Shown here: positions 38,801 through 51,400 of the stretch, piece by piece
Position numbering within the stretch: the stretch's first letter is position 1
Layout of the letters: each line of letters opens with the position of its first letter
Origin: Tetrahymena thermophila SB210
Taxonomy: Eukaryota > Ciliophora > Oligohymenophorea > Hymenostomatida > Tetrahymenidae
Assembly (NCBI RefSeq): GCF_000189635.1
Contig: NW_002476335.1
Coordinates: 248,001-312,000 of the forward strand
DNA length: 64,000 nucleotides
Direction of reading: 5' to 3'
Position numbers and translations under genes: made by a program
The notes under the pieces: generated by a model
Told to the model about the DNA's origin: nothing
What the model saw: the letters and a program-made list of their open reading frames with translations, nothing else
Databases searched by the model: none

Positions 38801-41800
38801 AATATTCTAAAACAAAATCAGGTATAACTTAAGAATAATAAATTGCTCCTCCTATTAAAGCTTTATTTGAGTACAATTAAGTTTGATGCATTATAAGATT
38901 AACAAAATCAAGACTTATTGCTCCACCTGTAGAGAGGGCTGCTTGATTAAATATAAAATTGGTATTAGAAATTTCTAGCTTTCCAACATTGACTGTATTC
39001 ATAAAATATATGGCACCACCATTTTTCTATTTGCATATATTATTTTGAAAGCTAGAGTCCTATATGTAAATTTGATTTGCATTAGAAACTAGCACTGACC
39101 CTCCTTGACCATTTTAATTAAAATTATTAGTAAATTTACAATCAGTTATGTTTACATTATTAGTTTAACTTATCTTCAAAATCGAAGAAAGCTAATTATT
39201 TATAACTTTATTTTTAAGTATTTTTGTTTATTTTAATGTAAAATAGAGGATATCTTATAAATTTATTAATGAATTGTCACCATGAAACCCATCAATAGAA
39301 TTATCTTTTAAACTTGATTATGATATTACTACTTATCCTCCACTTTTTTATTAGCCAAGAAAAATGATTGAAGTTGAGCAATTAAGTGAGCTTAGATTTT
39401 GTATAAAACAATCTTAAAAGTTTGTTATACTAAATACAAAAGAATTGTTCTAAGATAAAATGTTATTCATTTCGATATATTCCATTTGTATCAAAGTTGA
39501 TTGTAATGTGAATATATTGTTTAGAGAGTTGATTTATTTTAAATTCAAGTTATAGTAATTAGAAATGGATGAAATAGAATTAAAGTAAATATCACTAGAA
39601 TTTTAAATTTCAAGATAAGAAAGAGAATATACTTAGCAAGTATATGATATACCTATTAATTCTAAAGGTTCCTACTATATCATAAATATTTCTTAACTCT
39701 AATTAATCTTAACTTATTAAATTTTAACTGTTACAACTCCTTAAGCATAAAGAATATAAGAGTTTGTTACATGATTTATGTAAAAACCTGTTGCGCTTAT
39801 ATTATTTGTAAGTGTTGTATTAATTAAATTAATATTTTATGATTATATTATTGAAATATTATAAGTAGCTAAGCTCAGTATTTGGTAAAGATAAAAAACT
39901 TAAATATGGGATGAATTTTATATGTAGATATTTCTTATTATAACTTCTGTAACATTTTTAATGTAAAAAGCAAATTATTATGAGGCATATAAACTGTTCA
40001 TAAAAATTGAATCAATCAATACTTAGGTACAGTTAGTAATACTTATTTGGTTTAGCTATCCATTTACTCCTTAATTTATAATTATATCTTACAAATATAC
40101 GCTATTTAAATTTGCTATAATTAAACTCTAATTCACTGTAAGATTAACATTCTACATTTAAAAGTTTTTCATCATACCATTTTAGTTTAGACTTACTTCG
40201 TTTAAAGATAATGTCATTTAATAAACATAGAAATTTTTTATGTATTGAAAATTGTTATAAGTATCTTACCAACAAATCAAATTTTGAAGCTAATTAGATT
40301 TAGAGATTAGTGTTAGCTCATATTAAGTGCTACTTTTTAGATTTTGAAAATTCTATGACTCAATATTTTATATACATTGACCATTTAAATAATTAATTTC
40401 AATTACTGAAAGTATATTTTAACTGCTTTTCAAACTGGTTAAGATTTGATTGATTTAAGATTAGGTATATACATATTCTAAGGCGCGATTCTGTTATTAA
40501 ATTTGTATTGAGAAACTATTATCATTAGTAAGTGGAATAATTATTTTTTAAATATTTTAATATGAAGTGACTAAGAGAGTGAGAATTACAGAACCATTAC
40601 TACCCTAAAAGAGATCAAGAGTTTATAGGACAGGAAAGTTTTAGTTGTTTTAAAATACTATTTCATAATTTGTACTTGTAGTACTCAGTTTTACTAACAT
40701 TATCTAACTTTTTTAAATTATTAAAAAGTGATAATTAAAATTTATATTTATTATATTATTTGCTTCTACTAATCCATAGTTTATTGCTGGAAATTATTAC
40801 TAAAAGCTCAAGCTATTGTATATTATTATATCCATTGGACATACTGAGTAGATGAAATTTTAGTCAAAAGTGATTCGAGCTTATTTTAAGCATGCATTTT
40901 ATAAAATTGAAATTAGTTATAAAGACATATTGTATACATAAGTTTATCCTTCGTTAGTGACTGCGTATACAAGTTATCTAAAAGGATCACTTATAACATT
41001 CATAATATCTATATTATTAAATTGTATACTTTATATAATTTGTTAAGAAACTAAATCAAAAATCTGTAAAAGTGAGTTTGAATTTAATTTAGAAACAATA
41101 AAAATTAATGTTGAAGATTAACCTTATAAAGTCTAATCATTTAAATTAATTCTCTCTTCGAAATCAAAAGGGATATTCCACAAATTACTTTTATAATTCT
41201 CAATTTATTTTTATTGTATTTTAAATGAAAATTGAATAACCTACTCAGGACTCAATAATATTTAACTTTATTTGTTATTTTCTATACTATAAATTGTTAA
41301 TTAGTTAATAGTAGGTAGCACAATATACTTACTAATTATAAAAGCTTATGATATATCTATTTATGTTAAGCTTGTAAGATTTACTTCTTTTAGGTTATTT
41401 TAAGTTAAATCAACAGAGCTTAGTTAAAAGTTTTATTTATATAATAATAAAATTTATTTTCTTGGTGAGTCAAGGAAATAATTATCAGGAACATTTTATA
41501 AATTAATTTATTAAGCTATTTAAAGCTTATAGATTTATAAATCGACATTTATAACAAAGAGCATATCAAAGACTATGTAAAGAAAGGAAGTAGGCGAAAC
41601 TAAAAGAGGTTGTGTGAAATAAGGGAAAATATTATAAGTAGAGGGCTTGAATAGTAAAGTATCAATAAGAGTTGAACCCTTAAAAAGATTCAAAGAAAAG
41701 TTAACTAAACTATAGTATACTTAGTATTCGTTTGTTAAGATTATATTTTAAGTATCTTGATATTTCATTAAGTTGATCTCTGTTGTATATAGGACTTCAA

Positions 41801-44800
41801 TTAAATCAAAACAAGTTATTGTATTCTTTGAATAGACAGTTAATATGTGGAATTACTCATTTAAATAGACATTTATGATAGAACTTGAGTCATAAGCTTG
41901 CAAAGTAAAGGTTTCAATAAACTACATTTATGGATATTATATGATAACAATAAAATAACTTGTGTATATAAATATCATATTTTTGTTCTCATCCATAAGA
42001 ATTCCTTATGTGTCATTAAATTCAAAATCAAACTTATTTACTTCCTAAGATTGGTAATTACATAAATACATAATTGGAGTTTTGTCAACTACTATAACTG
42101 TTGCTTATTTCTTATAGAAATAAGTAGATCCTTTAGCAAATGAGCTTGCTGTTTTATAATTATTCAAATTACCATTTTATATAACAGATTTATAACTTAT
42201 TTATTATAAACTTCCAGTTGTTGAAATCAAAATATCTAAATCTACATCATAAAAAAAATTTGTTTCATCAATAACATAGTCCATAATGTAGCTATTCAAA
42301 ACAAAATTTTCACGGATAAAAAGTTAGTAGTTAACATCATAAAAATAAACAATTAACTCATTTTTAATATCAACCAAGGCATAGCTGTGCTATGTGTTTT
42401 ATGTAACTTAAGCAATATTTATTTTTTACTAAAAAATAAAAGATTAATTAAAAAATAATTTAAATTATTCAAAATTATAATTACAAATTAAAATTAGAAT
42501 GGCTTTCCATTAAAATAATATAGCTATAGAGTAGGATAGGAGATAATAACCAGATTGTTTTCACACTAAAGTTAATATCCAAAAGTATATGAACTGTTGA
42601 TAGTGATCTATGTCTTGGATTTTAGCTTAATCTAAATTTTTATTTAATTCTTTTTTTAAAGTTTAAAAAAAATAAAATTACATTGATACTGAATAAACTT
42701 CCTCCTTGTATTTAAGCTACTATAATCTATTATTGATAACAGTATTAGTATGAAATTACTTTTGATTATAATTCAACTATTATGGATTTTTAAGGATTAG
42801 AATTTGAGTTAAATAAATAAAAAGTTGAACCCTTTATGAAAAAAACTATATTTTGTTGCCAATCTATGACTTATATTTAAAAGTCGAACTCATATTAAAA
42901 TGGAATTTATGCTACCTTTGAGAAATGTTAAGAAATATCATAAAATAATAAAAGTTTAGCCTAATTATCATACATAAGCAAGTTATTTTAATTTTCTTGT
43001 AACATATTAACCTAAATTATATAATTCTATGTTAAATTTAAAACTCTCAAAGGCCTATTAAAAATATTTTTGTGCCAGTAAATTCCATTTTGTGACTCAA
43101 AATAGTGAATTTCGCTATCTCCTATTAAAGTCTATCCTAAATAATTATTGTCTTCTAAATTGCTTTTGATTATAACCATGTTGTTTATATCTATAACATT
43201 TCCATCTTTCTAAAAGTAGTTTAGATTTTAATCTAATGGTATAAAATAAGACTAAGAAAAAGGATATCGAAATGAATAAATTGTAGGACTTTTTGAATAT
43301 AGTTATTAGAGAATTTTATTTTTCATATCAAATCTATATAAATAAAATTTATCTCCATATATTAAAAAATTGTCAACTTCATAGATAGTATATTGTAGTT
43401 GATCTTAAAACAAAAAAGGAACTTTTATCTAATAAAATGTAGCTAAGTCAAAAGAGTATATTGTTATTATATTATTCTAGCATAAAAATATTTCTTATGT
43501 ATCTTTAAAAGTAATTACAGGTAGATAAATTGGGATATTTAACTTAGTATTTACATTTAAAAAAGACTTTTATTTAATAGAAAATGGGTAATAGTATGTT
43601 ATATTTGTTAGGTAAATAATATCTATATTCGCCATAACAGGAAAATAATTGTTATTTGTAACAGTAAAAAATCTAGTAATTTGTTGATAAATTTAGTCAA
43701 TCTTTTAAGATTAAGAAATTTATCCAATCGACAAATCAAGAGTATTAATAATTTTATTTTGGCTTGAATCAACAGATAAAAATATAATGTAATCATCATT
43801 TATGGTAATAAAATTACCAATTGAAAATACTGAAGGGTTTACAGTGGTAGTAAAAAAAATACTTTATTTCCCCAGATCATAGATATTAGAAGTAGATAAA
43901 ACGACCAGTAATTTTCTTTTAGAAATATAATAATATTGACTGTACTACGATTTTTTATTATAATTATAAGTTAAAACCAGTGATTGTTTTGATATATCAA
44001 TTATATATTCTTTTGTAGCAGCAATACTACTTAATTTACTCAATATAAAATAATCATTATTTATTTATCTCACTCTTGAAAAAGAATTTATATTTTATAA
44101 ATTATTCATTTAATAAAATCTTGTGTTTACTCTTGGGTTTTTTTATAAATTTGGGAGATAGTAACTTATCTTTTGTACGCCTAAAATTGGATTTATTATA
44201 TTTTGCTTAGAACTATAGAGATAAAATGAGTTTTTATCAGTTAAATTTTAAGTTGTAAACATACTTGAGTATAACACTAAGCTTGAATATGTCTAAGTCG
44301 TGTTATAGTAGAATATATTATACTGATATGGATCAAGTAATTGATCTTTTAGACTTAAATCAGTCATATTATATTATAGATTTACTAGTTATATGTATGA
44401 AACACCATAATTTTAAATTAAGTAAAATAATTAGACTATATTATTTTCTTTTATAAAAACAGTTGGATAAGATGAGGAAATGAATTGCAAATTATAAGTC
44501 TTATCAATTTATTGCATTAGATTTTATAAATTTGTATTATTTTAGTTATTGTTACTCAAAAATCCAGTAATATCAATAAAATAATCCATTTATGAGTTAG
44601 ATATGTAAAGAATAGATTTTTTTAATGATGTTTCTTCAAAAATATAAAAGTTTGCTATTTAATATTAAGTAAGTAAAATTATCTATTGCACTTATGTTAT
44701 TTGGGGATCTAAAATCATTAATGAAATATTATTAGAGGATGAGTTGTAAACAACAATTGAGTTAGTTACTTAACTAAACAAAAAATTGTAATAATTTCCT

Positions 44801-46111
44801 GATATATCCAAGATTTGTATTGTTTAATTATTCAAAGTTTGGTTTTGCAAAATAACTAGTTTTTATATTATCACTTATTTGGGGTTTTAATAATATGCTA
44901 AAGTAAAATTAGCAAAAATAGGAGTATTTTAAATAATAGTGAAACTTTTGGTCAAATTAAATTAAGCATCGGTGTAATTAGAAAGGATAAATGTTCTATT
45001 TTGTTGAAGAGTAAGTGTCTATTTTATAAAATAAATTTATATTAAAAATTTAACTTTTAATATTTTAATTTACTGATTGCATTTTTTGAGATTATAGTAG
45101 TAAGTAATACTTCGCAATAGGATATTAAACATAATAGTCCTACATAGTATAGCTAGAATTTAAATTGAGTTGATTTATTTACTTATTTAAAATATCGTAC
45201 CAAACTAATGATTTCAGACCATTAGTATTTGATGTATAAGAGCCAGCGTAAAGAAAGACTAATTAATTTATAGAATCAACTAAATGAATGTAATAATCAT
45301 ATTAAAGACCACTTTAATCAAACTCTATTTATAGAGTCTAAAAATTCATAACTTAAAGTCTACTTCCAGCTGCACATCCTCCATAATACCCAGATATAAA
45401 ACTTTAAGTGTTAGGCTCTGTTCCAGCTCCTTTTAAATATATGCTTGAATAATTGGGTATGTCTTATAGTATAAATTTTGAAATAATATTCATATTTATA
45501 TCAACGATGGCAAAATTGCATTCCATAGCTCTCATTAAATACAAATTTTAACTCAAAGGTTGAATTTCTAAAACAGTTTTATTGAATGAAAAGTCTGATC
45601 TTTAATTTATCGTTAAGCATTATTGAGTTTACTCACATATCTAAGTCTATTTATTTTAATAGTATTAAGTAGGACAGTTCTAGGTGCATTAGTTGGCTGA
45701 GTATGGGTAATAAACAAAATCTGACCTTTCTTAGCAATTATTCTTATTAACAATACATTTATTGTTAATAGAATCTAAAGTTAAATTAGCATCGCATTAA
45801 GTGCACTCCTAATTACTCAAACATTTAATACAACCTGGTACTTAACATTTTATACATTAGTTTTAATCATTAAGTGTCTCACCAATTAAGCAATTCTAAA
45901 CACATACTGATCTATTAGTAGAACTAAAAATGTATTATTGTGCACATTTAATACAAGATTCATTATCGTTATTAAAGCAGCTTTAACATTAATTTGAGCA
46001 TTAGATACATGATTGAGTAGTTAAATCAAAAATTTAGTTTTCATCGCATTAATTAGCTAAGTACTGCTTAAAATAAGCATAGAATATCAAAAAAAACAAT
46101 TTGAATTTCAT
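35846..46111 (-). CDS. Giant surface protein: Cys-rich, beta-helix, 7TM-like C terminus
   Basis: Seven exons (46111-45074, 45018-42682, 42631-42485, 42428-38028, 37927-36893, 36840-36159, 36105-35846) sum to 9,900 bp in perfect phase and encode 3,299 residues. Residues 1-19 form a signal peptide. Residues about 20-170 are a furin-like Cys-rich region with CxxC pairs. A very long extracellular part follows: first rich in Y/F/I beta strands (about 170-1900, possibly propeller-like), then a region (about 2000-2450) of short repeats with GGAI-type turns and asparagine ladders typical of parallel beta-helices. Near 2545-2700 a second Cys-rich stretch includes CAEGYIGPLC. Several long hydrophobic segments (about 2700-3080) then anchor it, and a polar cytoplasmic tail ends it. 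Large proteins of this architecture are common in ciliates, but roles are mostly unknown. Adhesion or sensing is only a guess. Confidence 0.85.
36301..36332. repeat. In-frame 15-bp tandem duplication
   Basis: AGTTGGAGATTATAA occurs twice back to back within exon 6 of the giant surface-protein gene. It adds a repeated five-residue unit (LQSPT) to the cytoplasmic tail. The length keeps the frame, so it is a likely site of length polymorphism. Confidence 0.9.
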
Positions 46112-48443
46112 ATTTTTCGTTTACTTTTTAATATTGAGTAATTTTATTAAGTTTTTGTTTTTTTTAAATAATTTGATCTAAAGACTTGAATTCCAATATA
46201 AATGTTGTTTTTTCATTAATAATCCCCAAATTGATCACTAATTATCACTAAATTTAAATTCAGTAGTTTTCTGTTATTTTAAGCATTGAAGGTTTGACTT
46301 TTATTTAATCAATAATAAAAAGTGAATTATTAATTAAAAATTTGTAGGTAAATGATGTTTTTAACGTACTTTAATTTTAAGTTATTATTTATTTAGAGAT
46401 AATCCTTGATTAAAATTCCGCTGACATAGTACATCATTTCATACGAATTTAAATAAGTTATTATTTAAAAATTGATTGCTAGAATTCTTCTTGCTATTTT
46501 CATAAATCGGAATTTATCAGATCCACCGTTGATTTATATTAAAAGTAAATTCCTTTTAATTATTTAGACAAAATAAATGTTTTTTATATTCAATAAAATT
46601 TAATTATAATATTTAAATATAGAAAAAAGAAAGAAAGCATAAAACATTCATTTTTTACTTGAATGTTTAAAAAATGTGTAAAAAATTTTTTTAGGTTCAA
46701 AATTTGAGAAAAGGCATGAAATGAAATAAAAAATTTAAAACAGAATAATAAAATTAATTAAAATATAGAATGAAAAAGACTATCATAAAATTATAAAAAT
46801 TTAACAAAATATCACCATTTATACCTATACAATTGGCGATGTAATAATTTCAGGACTGGCAATACTTAAAATTAATAAGAGACTTAGCTTTTTTTAATAT
46901 AAAAATATTAGATTGATGAAGTAGACTAAATACATTTAAAAAGCTAATTTTACAAATTTAAATAACTTATTTATAGTTATTTTATTATTAAAATGGATTT
47001 TAAATTATATCAAATTTTAATAAGAAATTTTTACAAGGAAATACATTTGCTCTTTTAAACATGATATTTAAAATAATTAAATTACTTTTAAAAATACATC
47101 AAATAATTTAACTTAAAATTTTTATTAAAAGGTCTTTTATTAATTTATAAAAACAATTTACAAGTAAACATATTTTTTAAATTTTAAGTTTGATATTTAA
47201 AGCAAAAATTGTAAACTTTTTATTTATCATAAAACATTAATTATTTTTTAGAGAATATTTTTAATAAAATATTTTTCTTATTCAAATTAAATTTATAAAT
47301 TAAAAATTTTAAAAAACAAATAATTACGAAAGTTATATATTTTTTATTTTAAATAATTTTATATCATAAATATCAAATAAATTTATATTTATTTATTAAT
47401 TTTTTAATTTTTAAGCACATTTACTTCTAATTGAAATCATAAAACATATGGATTCAACTTAAAATATCTAAAATCTTTTTAAAAATTTTTTAGCCATTTT
47501 ATCTTATAAAATTCATTTTAACAATCTAAATATTCCTAAATAATTATATATAAATGTCTTTTTGTTTTTAAAAAATTATGTTTTTATCTAGCATTTTTTT
47601 TTTTTGAGTTTTAAATAAATTAGTATTTTTTTGACCAATATACTTATTTAAAATATCAAATTTATATTTGATATCAAAACTGCAAATCTTTCAATCATGA
47701 TAAATATTATAAATTGATATATAGATAGATAGTTTGATACAAAAATAATTAGATAAATTAATAGATAATTTAAATAATTGTAAAATACTATTTTATTTAG
47801 TTTTTTTACTTCTTTAATTTATTTTTAAAAATTGAATTTAATCTTTTTATAAACATTTTACTGTAATTAAAGTTTTTTTATTTATCTTTAAGTCTAAAGC
47901 TTTTTTAATAAACATTAAATACCATATATTTTTATTAAGAAGTTTAAAATAAATTTTTTAGGTTGGTTTTAGAGATGAGATATAAGAATAAAAAATATAA
48001 ATAAATTTTAGGAATAGCTTATAATCTTTGTATGGATGGTGTTACTAATATTTGTAATTTAGTTAATATTTTTTAAGAGAATGTATGAAATAATAAAGTT
48101 TTTTGATTGTTAACCTTAAAATAATAATATTAGCAATAATTAACTTATATAATAACAAAGCAAAGTAGTAATTATCAAACTCTTACTTCTGTAGAAATAA
48201 AAGAAGTAAAGATCAGTAAATATATTAGTAGTTATAGGAGACAAATCTAAAATTATAGAAATTTTTACTTAAGAGCATTTTTTTAATAAAAACAGAAAAT
48301 ATTTTTTCATAAAATTCACATTTTGTAGTTACGCTCTCAACTTTTGTTAAAAGATAAGTTAAATTTTATATATAGATTGTTCGTTCATAAAAAATTTAGT
48401 TGAAAAGGAAAGTTAAAATTCTGGCAGGAATTTATTTAGCAAA
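46112..48443. other. Divergent intergenic region, about 2.3 kb
   Basis: Lies between the starts of the giant surface-protein gene (-) and the pseudokinase gene (+), so it should contain both promoters. Extremely AT-rich with long A and T tracts. No coding frame, RNA gene or clear repeat was recognised. Confidence 0.55.
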
Positions 48444-51400
48444 ATGGCAACCGAATAAGAAAGCGATGATATATGGGACAATTTACAATCAATTTTTTCA
48501 GAAAATCCTTAAAGATTTTTTAACATTCTGTCAACAATTAGTATAATTTTTATTAACTTTATTCATATTTTGTTTAAATTAAAGAATAATCAGAGTGTTA
48601 ATATATATTTATTTACAGATGAAGAGCAAGGACTAAAGATGTTCAAAGCAATTAACTTGATTAGAGATGAGATAGTAATGATTAGGGAGATGGTGATACA
48701 GAAAGGATAAATAGAGTTTATTAAGAAAATGAATACTATTCATTCAAATAAGAGCAAACAATAATTTGAAATCAAAGTTTTTGATAAATATCTGTGTAAA
48801 AAAACATTAGATAATGCTTCAATATGGCTTGAATTAGAATATTGTTAAATGGGTAGTATTCACGAGTTAGTGTAGATTACAAAATTAGCATTTAGTGAAG
48901 GAGAAATTGCTTTTATGGTAGATCAAATTATGAAATATTTGCAAGAACTATAAAGAGATGGGCTTTTAAAAGATCAAAGACCGTTATTAGATAGTCGTCA
49001 TTTATTTTTAACGAATTAAGGAGTATTAAAAATTTTTCCTTTTCCTCTTTTCAGTTAATTAGTGAAAAATGAAAATCTTGTTTCAGAAATAAACAGTGAA
49101 CTTATTTAACTCATAAGTTTTATGGATAATGTAAATAAATTTATTTAATACCTTTTTTATTATTAAAACTATTTTTTATAAAATACTTCAAATTGGTTAT
49201 TCCATTTATCATTACTAATTTACTTTTAATAACGTTCATTCATCTTATTATTAATAATTAAATTAATAAATAAATGATGAGTTGTTTTTATTTTTTATTT
49301 TTACTCAGAATATATCAGGAAATGAAGAAAATTTTTCTGAGGGGATCAAGATTTTAGTTAAAGCTCTCAAATAAGATTAGGATTATTCATAGATTTTAAA
49401 GACTAAAATCATTTAGGAAAATAAAGATAAATTCGAATATATAAAGCGAAGCATATACAGTACAAGAAAGAGGGCAATAGAAAATTATAGGAAAACAAGT
49501 ATGAGCAAATTTGTACCAGATACTCTCAAAAATGGATAGAATGATTCTTAATAATTGAATTCTTAACAGTAGCTTAATATAAACGAAGGCACTAATTAAG
49601 ATAGTTAAAAAAAGTAGATAAATTTTAATGGAAATGAGTATGAAGAAACAAATAGTGATGGCTCTCCTAACATAAAAGATTCAAAATTTCAAAGAGACAA
49701 TAAGACTTTACAAAATAATTATAGAAGTAACCATATGCCTCACAGAAAAAACTAGTTTAGCAATCAGTATTAAGAGTTGAGTTAAGATTTAAAAGACATC
49801 AGCTAAATAAATGTGTTTTAAAACCCATATTTTTCTTCACTTGAAAGCAACGGTAGTATTTGCCAATATCTTATTAATTCTTAATCAATTTAGTCAAAAA
49901 ATACAAATAACTACCCTAGCTTTTTAATTTAAAGTGGTGTAGGTGCTTTAGATTTTTATAATTTAAATGATATAAAAAGTGTTACAGATAGGAGGTTTGA
50001 AGATGAAGAAAGGGAGAATTAGAAAGAAATAATATTGAATTAAAACTAAATTACTGATAATCAAGTTAATCATTAAAAAACAAATAGTGAACTGATTATA
50101 AATAATAATGAATCAAAGGTCTAATAATAGTAAGCAAGTACTTGTATTAAAATTAAGTAATTTTTAGAAAATCGCTCAGAAAAAAAGTTGAAGTTCAAAT
50201 TATTTGTAATGGATAAAAAAGATTAGGATATTTCTCAAGAAAATACTTAAACTAATTAGGAAGAAAATAGCAGCAAAAAAATTTATTAAAATCTAGAAAT
50301 TAGTAAGATTAAATCAGATTAAATTCAATAAAATAGCCCAAAAAATTACTGCTTTTCACCTTCAAAAAATATAGATTTAAGCAATTAAAGTTTCATATCC
50401 CCAGATAGAGAGAGCAACTTTTCTAGTGGAAGTTGTAAAATTACAGCAAGATCAGAAAGATAATTTGGATAAGTTTAATAGGAATTAGTTACTGAGGCAG
50501 ATCAGTTGATTAAAAATTAAAATAATGACCAAGCAGCTCATAATATGTTAAATGATAAATTAGATTGCTAGTAAATGAATGAGGTTAATATAATTCTTGA
50601 AGAGTCTTCAGAGATAGCTTCATCGTTTCCATAAAGCCCATATACAAATAGGAAAATAAGTTAGAATGCATCTGATAGCTAAAAAAAGTATTCTCCAAAA
50701 CTTGAATTTGTAGATTTACATTCAATAAATTTGAAAGGAAAAATAAGCAGTTCAAGCGAAGATAAATAAAATTAGGAATAAGAGAGTAGAAAATACATAA
50801 CTTTGGAGCCTATTTAAGATTAATTATTAGTTAATAAGATTGACCAATAAGAACAAGAACCTAAAATACTAACAAATAAATCTAATTTTATTTAAAGGGT
50901 AGAAAATTGCAGATATGAATCTTAACAAAAATAAGATAGTAAATAATAATGTGATACAGAATAGTACAATACAAATGAAGTTATTGTTTAGGATGATAAC
51001 TTTGAATCATTTGATATTAGGGGAGATGACGATTATGATGACTATGATAATCTCGATGAAGATTATGAATATGATAAAAAGTTATATGAGCCTATTTCGT
51101 CTCTCATTCCACACGAATATGAAACTTTTGGAGGAGGTTCTACAACAGTAGCTCCTACAAACGAAGGAACAAATATTGGGTTATCAGAGAGAAATGGGGA
51201 TTGCATAGAATAAACATTTTAAAAAATAGAAGAGTTTCAGGAATAGGAGTTTGTTGTAAGCTGTATACCAACTTCTAGATGCAATCATATTGCTGAAACA
51301 AAATATTAGCAAAATAAAAACTCCCTAAAGTTTAATCAAGATAATCCTAGTGTATCATAAGGCCTTGATAACTCTTAACAATAGGAACTATCGTAAAGTG

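Noticed and set aside
50915..51151. Methionine-rich frame within the pseudokinase gene
   Set aside because: Shadow in another frame of the 4,608-bp third exon.
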